Origin: Thermovenabulum sp049701175
GTDB taxonomy: Bacteria > Bacillota > Thermosediminibacteria > Thermosediminibacterales > Thermosediminibacteraceae
DNA: 47,243 nucleotides
Direction: 5' to 3'
Assembly (NCBI RefSeq): GCF_049701175.1
Contig: NZ_JBNATW010000019.1
Location: 1-47,243, forward strand
Part shown: piece after piece, positions 13,320-21,235 of the stretch
Numbering within the stretch: position 1 is the first letter of the stretch
How the letters are laid out: each line of letters opens with the position of its first letter
Program-made: the position numbers and the translations under genes
The notes under the pieces: generated by a model
The model's database searches: none
Seen by the model: the letters and a program-made list of their open reading frames with translations, nothing else
What the model was told of the DNA's origin: nothing

Positions 13320-13469
13320 ATGGAGGAGCTATTAAAAGAGATTCTGGCGGAACTCAAAAAAATAAACGATAAATTTGAGACCCGCCAGAAAACGAAGTAT
13401 CTTGGGGACAGCGAAAATGGGATTAAAAGTAGAGAAGAATTAGAGGAAACTCTTAAAACATGCAATTAA
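13320..13469 (+). CDS. small hypothetical protein
   Basis: 49 residues, charged and helical (MEELLKEILAELKKINDKFE), with GGGAGGGAGAGGG upstream of its ATG. It ends convergently, overlapping the stop of the minus-strand gene at 13466 by 4 bp. Family not recognised; typical of small phage early proteins. Confidence 0.6.
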   Translation: MEELLKEILAELKKINDKFETRQKTKYLGDSENGIKSREELEETLKTCN

Positions 13470-13732
13470 CCGAGATGTTTATGTATCCAATCCCATGCAT
13501 CCTGAGGCAACCATCCTTGATAATCAGCCTTTACTGCAATTATCAGTAAAAAATCAGAAGTATCCATCTTTGGATGTATCCGATCGAAGATTTGCTGTGA
13601 AGTTAGATTAGTATCAACCAACCAAGTAGAATCAAGGTAATGCCACCAAGCACCTAAGGATTTGATTTCTTCATAGAGTTTACTATAATCTTGCCCCGGC
13701 TTATTTAGGTCGTAAGTGATTAAATAAACCAT
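13466..13732 (-). CDS. SinR/Cas2-like small ferredoxin-fold protein
   Basis: 88 residues from the ATG at 13732, which has AAAGGAGGTG upstream. MVYLITYDLNKPGQDYSKLY, the LGAWWHYLDSTWLV segment and FLLIIAV match the pattern of the small proteins annotated SinR-like, which share the Cas2/VapD ferredoxin fold. Some members of that fold are RNases or adaptors; the function of phage-borne versions is unknown. It is oriented against the surrounding early genes with its own promoter region shared with the gene at 13819, so it is likely expressed in lysogeny. Confidence 0.65.
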   Translation of the reverse strand: MVYLITYDLNKPGQDYSKLYEEIKSLGAWWHYLDSTWLVDTNLTSQQIFDRIHPKMDTSDFLLIIAVKADYQGWLPQDAWDWIHKHLG

Positions 13733-13818
13733 ATGTTCACCTCCTTTCCAAGAAAATTTTACCACTATAGGAAGGAGGTGAGAATAGCCAAACCATACCG
13801 CCTAAGGAGGTGAGTGGG

Positions 13819-14028
13819 ATGGAGAGGACACTTGAACAGCGGATAGAGGAATTAGAGAAGAGAGTGGCTGAACTGGAGAGGCAAGCTCCAGAACAGCCGA
13901 AAAATTACGAAGTGAAACTTACACTTGATGCGAATGAAATGGCTGAGAAGTTAGCAGAGGCTTTGCAGAAGAACTTTGATATTCCTCTTGAACGACCCAA
14001 TTTGCTGAAGCCAAAAACTATCGCTTAA
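13819..14028 (+). CDS. small coiled-coil protein
   Basis: 69 residues from the ATG at 13819 with AAGGAGGTG at 13804-13812. The N-terminus (LEQRIEELEKRVAELERQ) is a heptad coiled coil. The end overlaps the convergent gene at 14018 by 11 bp. Function unknown. Confidence 0.65.
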   Translation: MERTLEQRIEELEKRVAELERQAPEQPKNYEVKLTLDANEMAEKLAEALQKNFDIPLERPNLLKPKTIA

Positions 14029-14299
14029 TTACCTTTAACAGCCTGCGCAACTCTTCTTTTGACTTAGGTTTTTCTGATTCTATATTCGAACATAGGAAAA
14101 CTGCGATAGATACGGCATCTTTAAGAGTCATATAAGCGGTTTTCATAACAACATCATACATTGCTTCGTCAGAATCCCAGCCTTCCAGTACCAATTTGTT
14201 GTAGTGTTCTTGAGCCTTCTTGTAAATGTCTTCCAAAAACGGCTTAAAAATTACTTCATCAAGAAGGTTAATCAACTCTATAAATTCTTGTTCTGTCAC
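14018..14299 (-). CDS. hypothetical helical protein, minus strand
   Basis: 93 residues from a GTG at 14299 preceded by AAGGGGG. The sequence is helical and acidic (VTEQEFIELINLLDEVIFKP, then EGWDSDEAMYDVVMKTAY). The reading frame stays open further upstream to 14695, but that part is the antisense of the HTH gene at 14397 and looks non-coding. Family not recognised. Confidence 0.6.
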   Translation of the reverse strand: MTEQEFIELINLLDEVIFKPFLEDIYKKAQEHYNKLVLEGWDSDEAMYDVVMKTAYMTLKDAVSIAVFLCSNIESEKPKSKEELRRLLKVIKR

Positions 14300-14396
14300 T
14301 TTTAATAATCCCCCTTCTGAGATAAGGATAATTAAATTATTCCACAGAAGGGAGATAATCCCTGCAAAAAGAGAAAAGAAAAAGGGAGTGAGAGGG

Positions 14397-14762
14397 ATGG
14401 AAAGCTTAAAAATCAAGCTGGACATAGACACATTCGAACAACAGCTTGAAGAATTAAAAAAGCAAATAGCAGAGTTTAATAAGACAGACGAAGTAGCAGA
14501 AGCGCTAAAAAGCATACTGGCTGACGCACTAAATATTAAAAGAGCGAGTGAAGAATTGCCGTATGTGTTAACAGTTGATGATGTAGCTAAAACATTAAGA
14601 ATAGGCAAATCTTCAGTATATGAACTTGTTAGCTCTGGCCAAATACCTGCTAAAAAGATAATGGGGCAATATCGTATACCACGGGATGCTTTCATAAAGT
14701 GGCTGAGTAATACCGAAAAAAATGAATATAAAGAAAAATTGGCTTATATAGGGAGGCGGTAA
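14397..14762 (+). CDS. excisionase-type HTH (HTH_17) protein
   Basis: 121 residues. An N-terminal coiled coil (about 5-45) is followed by a MerR/excisionase-like winged HTH: LTVDDVAKTLRIGKSSVYEL, then IPAKKIMGQYRIPRDAFIKW. This second part is the standard helix-turn-helix domain of excisionases and small DNA-binding proteins. AGTGAGAGGG precedes the ATG at 14397. Possible roles are excisionase for the integrase at 9723 or a regulator. Confidence 0.75.
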   Translation: MESLKIKLDIDTFEQQLEELKKQIAEFNKTDEVAEALKSILADALNIKRASEELPYVLTVDDVAKTLRIGKSSVYELVSSGQIPAKKIMGQYRIPRDAFIKWLSNTEKNEYKEKLAYIGRR

Positions 14763-14764
14763 TT

Positions 14765-14965
14765 TTGAACATTATAACAGTAATTTCAAATCAAAAGGCA
14801 AAAGACTTTGATAGAACTCTTATGAAAATGCAAACGATTATGTCAGAACTCGCTGAAATTGACAGACTAATGAAAGCGGCAGAACAGGCGAAAAAACGTT
14901 ATCAAGAATTGCAGTCCGAACTTGCAAAAGTATGTAAAGAATATGCAAGCCTATATGAGGAGTAA
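14765..14965 (+). CDS. small coiled-coil protein
   Basis: 66 residues starting at a TTG with GGAGGCGG upstream. It is largely heptad-like (MSELAEIDRLMKAAEQAKKR). It follows the HTH gene by 2 bp and is probably coupled to it. Family not recognised. Confidence 0.6.
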   Translation: MNIITVISNQKAKDFDRTLMKMQTIMSELAEIDRLMKAAEQAKKRYQELQSELAKVCKEYASLYEE

Positions 14966-15043
14966 TTCCCCGGCACCGGGCCCTGATGCCTGGGGTGGTG
15001 GGAACTTCTAATTAAATTACACCATGGAAAGGAGGTGTGAGCA

Positions 15044-15523
15044 ATGCTCAAAGAGGCAAGGAAGAAGGCGGGGCTGAGCATACAGGAAGCAGCATTCAGG
15101 TTACACATAGGAGCTAGGACGCTTCTAAATTACGAAAACGGCTACAGCATAATACCGCCGGATGTCGTGTTGAAAGCCGCGGAAGTGTATAACGAACCTC
15201 TACTATGTGCAAAGTACTGTGTCGAAAGTTGCCCAATTGGGCAGGTTTATGCAACACCGGTCGAGATAAGAGATTTAGCCTCATCAGTGCTGAGCTTACT
15301 CAAAGAGGAGGCAGACGTCCACAGCATAATGCACAGGCTAGTGGACATAGCACAGGACGGCGAAATTACAGAAGACGAAGTTGAGGAATTTAGGAGAATC
15401 TTGCAAGAGCTTATCGAACTGGAACAAAAAATTGAAACCTTAAAACTATGGGCTATAAAAGCCCTGTCGATGGCAATAAAGCCCAAACAAAAAGAAAAAG
15501 CGGCTTTAAAAGCCGCATACTAA
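15044..15523 (+). CDS. XRE-family HTH regulator
   Basis: 159 residues. The N-terminal XRE domain (residues about 1-60: ARKKAGLSIQEAAFRLHIGA, LLNYENGYSIIPP) is followed by a short Cys segment (CAKYCVESCPIG) and a long acidic helical tail. AAAGGAGGTGTG precedes the ATG. This combination occurs in early regions of clostridial prophages; it is probably an early regulator. The end of the gene encodes a GCGGCTTT/AAAGCCGC hairpin (15510-15526). Confidence 0.75.
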   Translation: MLKEARKKAGLSIQEAAFRLHIGARTLLNYENGYSIIPPDVVLKAAEVYNEPLLCAKYCVESCPIGQVYATPVEIRDLASSVLSLLKEEADVHSIMHRLVDIAQDGEITEDEVEEFRRILQELIELEQKIETLKLWAIKALSMAIKPKQKEKAALKAAY

Positions 15524-15579
15524 ATCTACCTAACCCTATTCTACTACAGACGGATAGGGTAGTCAATGGAGGGAGAAAA

Positions 15580-16056
15580 ATGAGTGAGGTAAATTGCGCA
15601 AGGTGTGGGAGAAAACTAAGAAACCCACACTCAATAGCAAGAAGTTTGGGGCCAGTATGCTATGCAAAATCCGGCGGGGGTGTATTTGATAGAGACCTTA
15701 ACGCAGACGAGAAAGAATGGGCAAGGAGAGAGCAATTACTTAAAGCTGGAGGAGAAATAGACCTGGGAGTTAACTGGGATTATCCGGACCCTGGAAACCT
15801 GATTAGAAGATATACGATGCGTGTAAGTGTTCGATATAAAGACGGAGCTTTCGAAGCCTATGGTCGGATTTTTGCACCGGACGAGAAACCGAAAGAAATA
15901 ATTTTTGCACGCAGTATTGATCTCAAGACAGTTTATCGGGAGGCAGTAGCAGCAGGGCCGACTTATTCCGCAATAGCTCATCGTGCACGGCAGGAAGCGG
16001 GTAAGAGAGCTAAGATGGAATGGCGTAAAAATCAAAGGAGGTTGATGGTTGTATGA
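15580..16056 (+). CDS. DUF6011-like zinc-binding phage protein
   Basis: 158 residues from the ATG at 15580 (GGAGGGAG upstream). The N-terminus CARCGRKLRNPHSIARSLGP followed by VCYAK is a zinc-binding motif typical of DUF6011 phage proteins; the remainder has no known function. Upstream is an ACCCTAT/ATAGGGT inverted repeat (15533-15560). Its stop overlaps the next small gene in ATGA. Confidence 0.7.
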   Translation: MSEVNCARCGRKLRNPHSIARSLGPVCYAKSGGGVFDRDLNADEKEWARREQLLKAGGEIDLGVNWDYPDPGNLIRRYTMRVSVRYKDGAFEAYGRIFAPDEKPKEIIFARSIDLKTVYREAVAAGPTYSAIAHRARQEAGKRAKMEWRKNQRRLMVV

Positions 16057-16178
16057 GAATAGCAGCATTCACAGGCAAAAACAAAGATTTTAGGCTATAT
16101 CTCATTGCAATGAAAACATGGGCTCTCTGGGAAAAGGCAGGAGCCCAGAAAGAAAGGAGAAAGAAGAATGTTAAATAA
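16053..16178 (+). CDS. small hypothetical protein
   Basis: 41 residues, MRIAAFTGKNKDFRLYLIAM then a basic tail. It overlaps the previous stop by ATGA and runs 11 bp into the next gene, with AAAGGAGG 11 bp upstream of its start. The tight packing supports translation; function unknown. Confidence 0.5.
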   Translation: MRIAAFTGKNKDFRLYLIAMKTWALWEKAGAQKERRKKNVK

Positions 16179-16749
16179 ACTTCAAGAGCTCGAGATACAG
16201 GAAGCGGAAAGCTTCCTGTATCAGGAGATAGATGAGGAATTAGCAGCAGCGGGATTACTGCCAGACAGGTTTAAGATAACGAACTTAGAACAAGCAAATT
16301 GGGCGTTGAGAAAAATTAGAGCATTTAAGGCTAAAGCTAGGGAGATAAACTCCCTGGCTGAGGCCGAAATAGAAAGGATTAAGTCATGGCAGGATAGTGA
16401 ACTGAAAAAGATAGAGAGTTCTATAAAGTTTTTCGAAATGTTGCTCGAGGAATACCATCGTAGCCGGATTGTCCAGAACCCCAAAGAAAAAACAATAACT
16501 ACTCCTTATGGGAAAATGCAGATTAAAAAGATCCTACCCAAATGGAATTACGATGATAATAAACTCCTGGAATGGCTCAAAAAGAATAAACCAGAGTTCA
16601 TAAGGATTAAGGAAGAACCTAACAAGCAAGAACTCAAAAAAGTTCTTAAAGTAGATAATTTAGTGGCAATAGATCCGGACACCGGAGAAGTGGTGGAAGG
16701 AATAACAATAGAACCGGAAACCGATAAATTCATCGTGGAGGTTGATTAA
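16168..16749 (+). CDS. Gam-like host-nuclease inhibitor / siphovirus Gp157-type protein
   Basis: 193 residues. A long coiled-coil central region (LRKIRAFKAKAREINSLAEA to about residue 100) followed by a conserved-looking beta segment TTPYGKMQIKKILPKWNYDD fits the Mu Gam-like / phage nuclease-inhibitor families that bind DNA ends and block RecBCD/AddAB. It lies directly before RecT, the usual recombination cassette layout. AAAGGAGAAAGAAG precedes the start. Confidence 0.7.
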   Translation: MLNKLQELEIQEAESFLYQEIDEELAAAGLLPDRFKITNLEQANWALRKIRAFKAKAREINSLAEAEIERIKSWQDSELKKIESSIKFFEMLLEEYHRSRIVQNPKEKTITTPYGKMQIKKILPKWNYDDNKLLEWLKKNKPEFIRIKEEPNKQELKKVLKVDNLVAIDPDTGEVVEGITIEPETDKFIVEVD

Positions 16750-16750
16750 C

Positions 16751-17638
16751 ATGACGGAGAATAAACTTCAAGTAATAGCACAGGACAATCTAAAACAGGT
16801 TAAAAGTCTTTTATCAAATATTAATGTTAAAAAAAGATTTGAAGAAATTTTGGGGCAAAAAGCTCCCGGGTTTATGGCATCAATAATAAATGCGATAAAT
16901 GCTAATCCTGAATTAAGAAAATGTGAGCCAAATTCGGTCGTATCGTCGGCAATAGTAGCAGCTACCCTTGATTTACCGATAGATCAAAATCTTGGATTCG
17001 CATATATCATACCTTATAAAGTGCAGGGGATTTATAAAGCACAGTTCCAAATAGGATATCGCGGATTTATACAGCTTGCAATACGAAGCGGAGTTTATAA
17101 AACAATAAATGCAGCAGAAGTTTATGAAGGAGAAATAAAATCAGTTAATAGATTTACTGGCGAGATAGAATTTGAGTTAAATGCTCAAAAAACTAATAAG
17201 ATTGTAGGTTATGTTGCTTATTTTAAGTTATTAAATGGGTTTGAAAAGTACTATTATATGACAATTGATGAAATAAAAAAGCACGCTCAGAAATACAGCA
17301 AAACATATAATTCTAAAAATGGAAGCTGGCAAAATGAGTTTCATGCAATGGCTTTGAAAACAGTTATTAAAATGCTTCTTAAGAAATATGGAGTTCTTTC
17401 TGTAGATATGCAAACGGCAATCATGGCAGATCAAGCAGTAATCAATCAAAAGAATGGGAAATTTGAATACGAATATGTAGATAATATGTCCTATGAAAAA
17501 GATGAAATTTTTAACAATAAAGATATTGAATTAAATAATGAAGAAATAATTGAAGAAGAAGAAATAGAAGACATCGAGAGTATCGAGAGCAATGAAAATG
17601 AATTGAAAGAGTTAAAAGAAGAAGTAAAAGATAAATAA
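16751..17638 (+). CDS. recT: RecT single-strand annealing recombinase
   Basis: 295 residues. The family core is readable: PNSVVSSAIVAATLDLPIDQ, LGFAYIIPYK, FQIGYRGFIQLAIRSGVYKT, EFHAMALKTVIKMLLKKYG. GTGGAGG lies 9 bp before the ATG at 16751, so 16742 is not used. The C-terminal 50 residues are strongly acidic, as in other RecT proteins. It anneals complementary single strands during phage recombination. A partner exonuclease is not evident nearby, which is unusual, and Gam-like protein and SSB are encoded in the same operon. Confidence 0.93.
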   Translation: MTENKLQVIAQDNLKQVKSLLSNINVKKRFEEILGQKAPGFMASIINAINANPELRKCEPNSVVSSAIVAATLDLPIDQNLGFAYIIPYKVQGIYKAQFQIGYRGFIQLAIRSGVYKTINAAEVYEGEIKSVNRFTGEIEFELNAQKTNKIVGYVAYFKLLNGFEKYYYMTIDEIKKHAQKYSKTYNSKNGSWQNEFHAMALKTVIKMLLKKYGVLSVDMQTAIMADQAVINQKNGKFEYEYVDNMSYEKDEIFNNKDIELNNEEIIEEEEIEDIESIESNENELKELKEEVKDK

Positions 17639-17660
17639 AGGCATAAGAAAAGTAATAAGC

Positions 17661-17734
17661 ATGGGAGTAGCCAAGCGGTAAGGCACGGGACTTTGGCTCC
17701 CGGAGCGCAGGTTCGAATCCTGCCTCCCGTGCCA
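17661..17734 (+). tRNA. tRNA-Gln(TTG) encoded by the prophage
   Basis: 74-nt cloverleaf with encoded CCA. Acceptor ATGGGAG pairs with CTCCCGT (one T-G wobble), anticodon arm CGGGA/TCCCG with loop CTTTGGC (anticodon TTG), T arm GCAGG-TTCGAAT-CCTGC. It sits between recT and the next early gene in the same direction. Confidence 0.92.
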
Positions 17735-17757
17735 AATTAGAAAGGAGGAAAATAAGC

Positions 17758-18000
17758 ATGTACTCCTATTATGAACCTGAATATTACGAAGATTTGGAAG
17801 GCGACGCGGAATATCAAGAAAACATTAACGCAGAAGCAGAATTGAATCAAGAATTAGAAATACAAGCAGGCGATTGGTGTAAGAAATATCAAGATTTCGT
17901 TACGCAAGATACCGTAGATAAGTGCAAAAGAGACAAAAGTTTCAATGAGAGAGGTTGTTTCTATTGCGAGTGTAGGAAATATAAAGTTTCTGCAAGATAG
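17758..18000 (+). CDS. small Cys-containing hypothetical protein
   Basis: 80 residues; acidic N-terminus (MYSYYEPEYYEDLEGDAEYQ) and a C-terminal part with five Cys (WCKKYQ, KCKRDK, GCFYCECRKY), possibly zinc-binding. AGGAGG precedes the ATG. Family not recognised. Confidence 0.65.
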   Translation: MYSYYEPEYYEDLEGDAEYQENINAEAELNQELEIQAGDWCKKYQDFVTQDTVDKCKRDKSFNERGCFYCECRKYKVSAR

Positions 18001-18009
18001 AACATCTCC

Positions 18010-18038
18010 GGCGGGCGGGCTACCCCGGCTCGCTCGCC
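18010..18038 (+). other. GC-rich RNA hairpin between early genes
   Basis: GGCGGGCGGGC (18010-18020) and GCTCGCTCGCC (18028-18038) form an 11-bp stem with two G-U pairs and a TACCCCG loop. No T-run follows. It may stabilise or attenuate the early mRNA upstream of the replication initiator. Confidence 0.6.
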
Positions 18039-18079
18039 ATGAAAATGCAATGTAAGGGGACATGTTAGGGGGTTATTAA

Positions 18080-18997
18080 ATGCCAAACAGAATTTTAAAA
18101 GAAAGTATATGCACAAGCGACACAATTGCACAACTAAGCCCAGAAGAAGAAATTTTCTTTTATAGATTACTCGTAGTATGCGACGACTACGGACGTATGG
18201 ATGCACGCCCCGCTATATTAAGAGCACGTTGTTTTCCTTTAAAAATTGATCAAGTAACTGAGGAAAAGATATCTGCATGGCTTAAAAAATTAGCCGATGT
18301 TGGGCTTATAGAAATATACGTCGTTGAAGATAAACCTTATTTGCAAATAAGAACTTGGGAAAAACACCAGCAAATTAGAGCAAAGAATAGCAAGTACCCA
18401 TCACCTGATGAGGGCATTAAATCAAATGATATCATATGCAATCATATGAAATCAAATGATAGCATATGTCCCCGAGAATCGATATACGAGAATCGAGAAT
18501 CGATATACGAAAATAATAATAATATCTCTAGCGAGATATTGTCGTCGAAAACCGACGACGCGCAAACGTCTGAACCCACACTAACACAATCGACAAAAGA
18601 AACTCAGGACGTTAGCAATAATCTTCAAAACAAGTTAAAGCTTTCTGATGTAGTCGAGATATACAACTCCATCTGTGTTAGCCTACCTAAGGTTGTTACC
18701 ATTTCTGAAAAGCGCAAAAAACAGATACGAGCACTGCTTAAGAAAATACGGGACGAAACGGAACTAAGAACAGTGTTCATGAAGGCGGAGGAAAGCGACT
18801 TTCTTTCTGGTCGCTCTGGCCGCTGGAACGGGTGCAACTTTGACTGGTTAATCAATTATAACAATTTCATCAAGGTTCTCGAGGGGACCTATGATAATAA
18901 AGAAACGGGGGTATATTCTGATGGGCGAAATCCTCAGCATAAGCGAAGTGATGAAAAAAATGCAACAGCCGGCGCATATGAAAAATTCTACGAATGA
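18080..18997 (+). CDS. phage replication initiator / replisome organizer (DnaD-like)
   Basis: 305 residues. Residues about 1-100 form a winged-helix phage replisome-organizer domain (MPNRILKESICTSDTIAQLS ... EEEIFFYRLLVVCDDYGRMD). A low-complexity Asn/Ser linker (about 110-160) is encoded by iterons and palindromes, and the C-terminal part (GRWNGCNFDWLINYNNFIKV) matches the end of such initiators. GGGGG precedes the ATG. It would bind the internal origin and, with the helicase loader that overlaps its 3' end, recruit host DnaB. Confidence 0.8.
   Translation: MPNRILKESICTSDTIAQLSPEEEIFFYRLLVVCDDYGRMDARPAILRARCFPLKIDQVTEEKISAWLKKLADVGLIEIYVVEDKPYLQIRTWEKHQQIRAKNSKYPSPDEGIKSNDIICNHMKSNDSICPRESIYENRESIYENNNNISSEILSSKTDDAQTSEPTLTQSTKETQDVSNNLQNKLKLSDVVEIYNSICVSLPKVVTISEKRKKQIRALLKKIRDETELRTVFMKAEESDFLSGRSGRWNGCNFDWLINYNNFIKVLEGTYDNKETGVYSDGRNPQHKRSDEKNATAGAYEKFYE
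18421..18559. repeat. iterons and palindromes inside the initiator gene, candidate origin of prophage B
   Basis: ATCAAATGATATCATATG (18421-18438) is repeated at 18451-18468 with one change; GAGAATCGATATACGA occurs at 18474-18489 and 18495-18510 with a partial GAGAATCG between; then an AT-rich stretch, AATATCTC/GAGATATT (18521-18540) and GTCGTCG/CGACGAC (18541-18559) perfect inverted repeats. This order (iterons, AT-rich block) is the classic lambdoid-type origin embedded in the initiator gene. Confidence 0.7.
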
Positions 18998-19820
18998 AGA
19001 GGTTGAAAGCGGGCTTGTGGATGACCCGAGGTATCCCCCAGAACCTTGTCCTCACTGCGGACGGCTGTTGAAATATAAAGCATATTCAATATTTGGGAAG
19101 TTATTCGGAACACATCTCGAGAGTTGCAATTGCCCTGGAACCATAGCCGAGCGCGAGAGATTTTTACAGGAGCAGCTAGAAAAGCAGCGCGAGGAAGAAA
19201 ACAGGCGCCGGATGGAAAGAATAGAGCGGCTTTTTTCGCAAAGTAGGTTGGGCAGGAGATTCAGGCAACGGACTTTTGAAACATTCGAGATACGAGACTA
19301 CAACAAAAAGGCTTTAGAAATTGCATTGGATTACGCGAAAAACTTTGACAATTACAAAGAAAAAGGCGAAGGATTATACATAACAGGCGGATATGGAGTG
19401 GGGAAAACGCACCTGGCTGCGGCTATCGCGAACTACCTTATTCAAAATTTGAAGGCCACGGTTATTTTCGGAAATGTTACAACGTTGCTAGGGCGAATCA
19501 GATATGCATACAGCGATAGTAGTCAATACGAAGAAGATCAAATCATGAAAGAGCTATATGATGTTGACCTGCTTATTATCGATGACCTTGGCAAAGAGAA
19601 ACCAACCGAATGGGTAGAGGAGAAGTTATATACAGTCATTAATCAGCGATATGAAGATTATAAGCCCATAGTAGTTACCAGCAATCTTGAACTTGAAGTG
19701 ATAGAGCAGAGACTGGAAAACTGTGGTGGCGCGATAGTGTCCAGAATTATTGAAATGTGCCGTGGGATAAAGATCGTAGGGTCAGATTTTCGCAAGGAGA
19801 AATTATCAGGAGGAAAGTAA
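18921..19820 (+). CDS. DnaC/IstB-type helicase loader with zinc ribbon
   Basis: 299 residues from the ATG at 18921 (CGGGGG upstream). Residues 43-71 hold a Cys4 cluster (CPHC and CNC), then a helical region, Walker A GGYGVGKT at 156-163 and Walker B LLIIDD at 217-222; VVTSNLE and the SRI arginine motif follow. DnaC-type AAA+ proteins load replicative helicase at origins. The gene overlaps the initiator by 77 bp in another frame. Confidence 0.9.
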   Translation: MGEILSISEVMKKMQQPAHMKNSTNEEVESGLVDDPRYPPEPCPHCGRLLKYKAYSIFGKLFGTHLESCNCPGTIAERERFLQEQLEKQREEENRRRMERIERLFSQSRLGRRFRQRTFETFEIRDYNKKALEIALDYAKNFDNYKEKGEGLYITGGYGVGKTHLAAAIANYLIQNLKATVIFGNVTTLLGRIRYAYSDSSQYEEDQIMKELYDVDLLIIDDLGKEKPTEWVEEKLYTVINQRYEDYKPIVVTSNLELEVIEQRLENCGGAIVSRIIEMCRGIKIVGSDFRKEKLSGGK

Positions 19821-19842
19821 GAGGGATGTAGGTGATTGGTTT

Positions 19843-20106
19843 ATGAAAGAGTGTTATATGGTGAATTTAAACATAGGCGATAAGGTCCAAGTTAGTATGA
19901 GCAATTGCGGATATGTCTCAATGAGAAAAGAAAAATATGAGGGCGTAATTGAAATGAAGCACCAAAATTACATAACAGTGAATACTGGGAAATATCGGGT
20001 AACCGTGAATATGCCAGAAGTGATATGCAGGGAAGTAGAAATAAAAAAATACAGAGAAGGGAGAGGATATGATGTTAAGAAAGATTACGAAACAACAAAT
20101 ATATGA
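19843..20106 (+). CDS. hypothetical protein
   Basis: 87 residues; residues about 6-50 (VNLNIGDKVQVSMSNCGYVS then EGVIEMKHQNYITVNTGKYR) read as a small beta-barrel of SH3/KOW appearance. A weak ribosome site (GTAGGTGA) precedes; the ATG at 19858 is an alternative. Overlaps the next gene by 38 bp. Function unknown. Confidence 0.55.
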   Translation: MKECYMVNLNIGDKVQVSMSNCGYVSMRKEKYEGVIEMKHQNYITVNTGKYRVTVNMPEVICREVEIKKYREGRGYDVKKDYETTNI

Positions 20107-20260
20107 GCTTGAAATTGAAAAATTAAAGAGGGAAATTGAAATTGCGGAAAGACAATTTAATACTGCAGAAGAGCCGTTTATCAGCGCATTTACATATAAC
20201 TTATTAGCCAAAAAAGAATTATTAAATGCAGTAATAAAAAAAGCGAAAGAAAGTGCTTAG
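20069..20260 (+). CDS. small helical hypothetical protein
   Basis: 63 residues, helical and charged (KITKQQIYELEIEKLKREIE). GGGAGAGG precedes the tandem ATGs at 20069/20072. Located immediately before ssb; family not recognised. Confidence 0.55.
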   Translation: MMLRKITKQQIYELEIEKLKREIEIAERQFNTAEEPFISAFTYNLLAKKELLNAVIKKAKESA

Positions 20261-20270
20261 GTGATGCGAT

Positions 20271-20687
20271 ATGAATAAAGTGTTTTTGATAGGGCGACTA
20301 ACAAAAGACCCCGAACTGAGGTACACCCCCGGCAGCGGGGTAGCGGTTGCAACCTTTACGCTGGCAGTTTCGAGGCCCTTTTTGAATCAAAAAGGGGAAA
20401 GGGATACCGACTTCATTCCAATAGTAGCATGGAGAAAATTGGGGGAAACGTGTACGAACAACTTAAAAAAAGGACGGTTGATATGCGTGGTTGGAAGATT
20501 GCAAGAGCGAAAATACACAGACAAGAACGGCATAAAAAGATGGGTAACGGAGGTAATAGCAGAGGAAGTGCAATTTTTAGACAGGAAGAAAGAAAACATC
20601 AGTGAGGCAAATGAAGGAGAATTTACGGAAGAAGATATTGATTTTGACTTCCCAGAAATGGAAGAGGGCATAGATGTGGAGTTTTAG
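20271..20687 (+). CDS. ssb: single-stranded DNA-binding protein
   Basis: 138 residues. OB-fold SSB signatures: MNKVFLIGRLTKDPELRYTP, FTLAVSRPF, DFIPIVAWRKLGE, GRLICVVGRLQERKYTD. The C-terminal tail is acidic (EEDIDFDFPEMEEGIDVEF) and ends in a hydrophobic residue like the DDDIPF tip that recruits replication partners, although the exact tip differs. Part of the replication/recombination operon. Confidence 0.93.
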   Translation: MNKVFLIGRLTKDPELRYTPGSGVAVATFTLAVSRPFLNQKGERDTDFIPIVAWRKLGETCTNNLKKGRLICVVGRLQERKYTDKNGIKRWVTEVIAEEVQFLDRKKENISEANEGEFTEEDIDFDFPEMEEGIDVEF

Positions 20688-20722
20688 TGGGATGAGAGGA
20701 AAATTAAAAAAGAGGGGGAATT

Positions 20723-20878
20723 ATGGTGGACAGAGATAGTCTTATAAAGGCTTTTATGAAAGCAAAAGGGGAAGAAAAAATAAAGATAGCTGCAAAAATA
20801 TACGTCCTCGATGAAGAGAGAGGAGAAGAGAAAAGTGATAACAATAGGGGAACTTCTGATAGAGAAAGAAAAGATTAA
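20723..20878 (+). CDS. small hypothetical protein
   Basis: 51 residues, charged (MVDRDSLIKAFMKAKGEEKI). GAGGGGG about 5 bp before the ATG. It overlaps the next gene by 44 bp. Function unknown. Confidence 0.5.
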   Translation: MVDRDSLIKAFMKAKGEEKIKIAAKIYVLDEERGEEKSDNNRGTSDRERKD

Positions 20879-21221
20879 GCAAGCAGAAAAAGAATATCAA
20901 AAAAACAAAAATAAAGCATATAAAAAAGATTATTTATCGAGATATGACAAAGAAGAAATTATGATATTGGCTGGCATAGCAGTTACAATGCAAAAATTAA
21001 TCGAAAAGTGGCTAAAGCAAGGGGAAGACCGGAAAAGAATAAAATATGGGAAAATGACAATGACATACACCTTTAAAACGATAGACACATATCTGGATTA
21101 TATTAAACTAAAGTGCAAGAGCAATGAAGAACAAGAAAAAGAAAGAGCATTAGAAATAAAAAAGATTGTAAACGAGTTAAAAGCGGGTAGATACGAGGTG
21201 GAACTTAATAAAAAATATTAG
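20835..21221 (+). CDS. hypothetical phage early protein
   Basis: 128 residues from the GTG at 20835, preceded by GAGAGGAGAAG; the ATG at 20811 lacks a ribosome site. Lys-rich, helical, with ILAGIAVTMQKLIEKW and TMTYTFKTIDTYLDYIKLKC segments. Family not recognised. Confidence 0.6.
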   Translation: MITIGELLIEKEKIKQAEKEYQKNKNKAYKKDYLSRYDKEEIMILAGIAVTMQKLIEKWLKQGEDRKRIKYGKMTMTYTFKTIDTYLDYIKLKCKSNEEQEKERALEIKKIVNELKAGRYEVELNKKY

Positions 21222-21235
21222 GCGGGTGAAGAAAA

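Noticed and set aside
14300..14695. N-terminal extension of the minus-strand gene at 14018
   Set aside because: It is the antisense of the HTH gene at 14397-14762; the real gene more likely starts at the GTG at 14299 with AAGGGGG upstream.
17511..17759. 82-codon minus-strand frame with EAGFEPALREPKSR
   Set aside because: Antisense of the phage tRNA-Gln and the 3' end of recT; no ribosome site.
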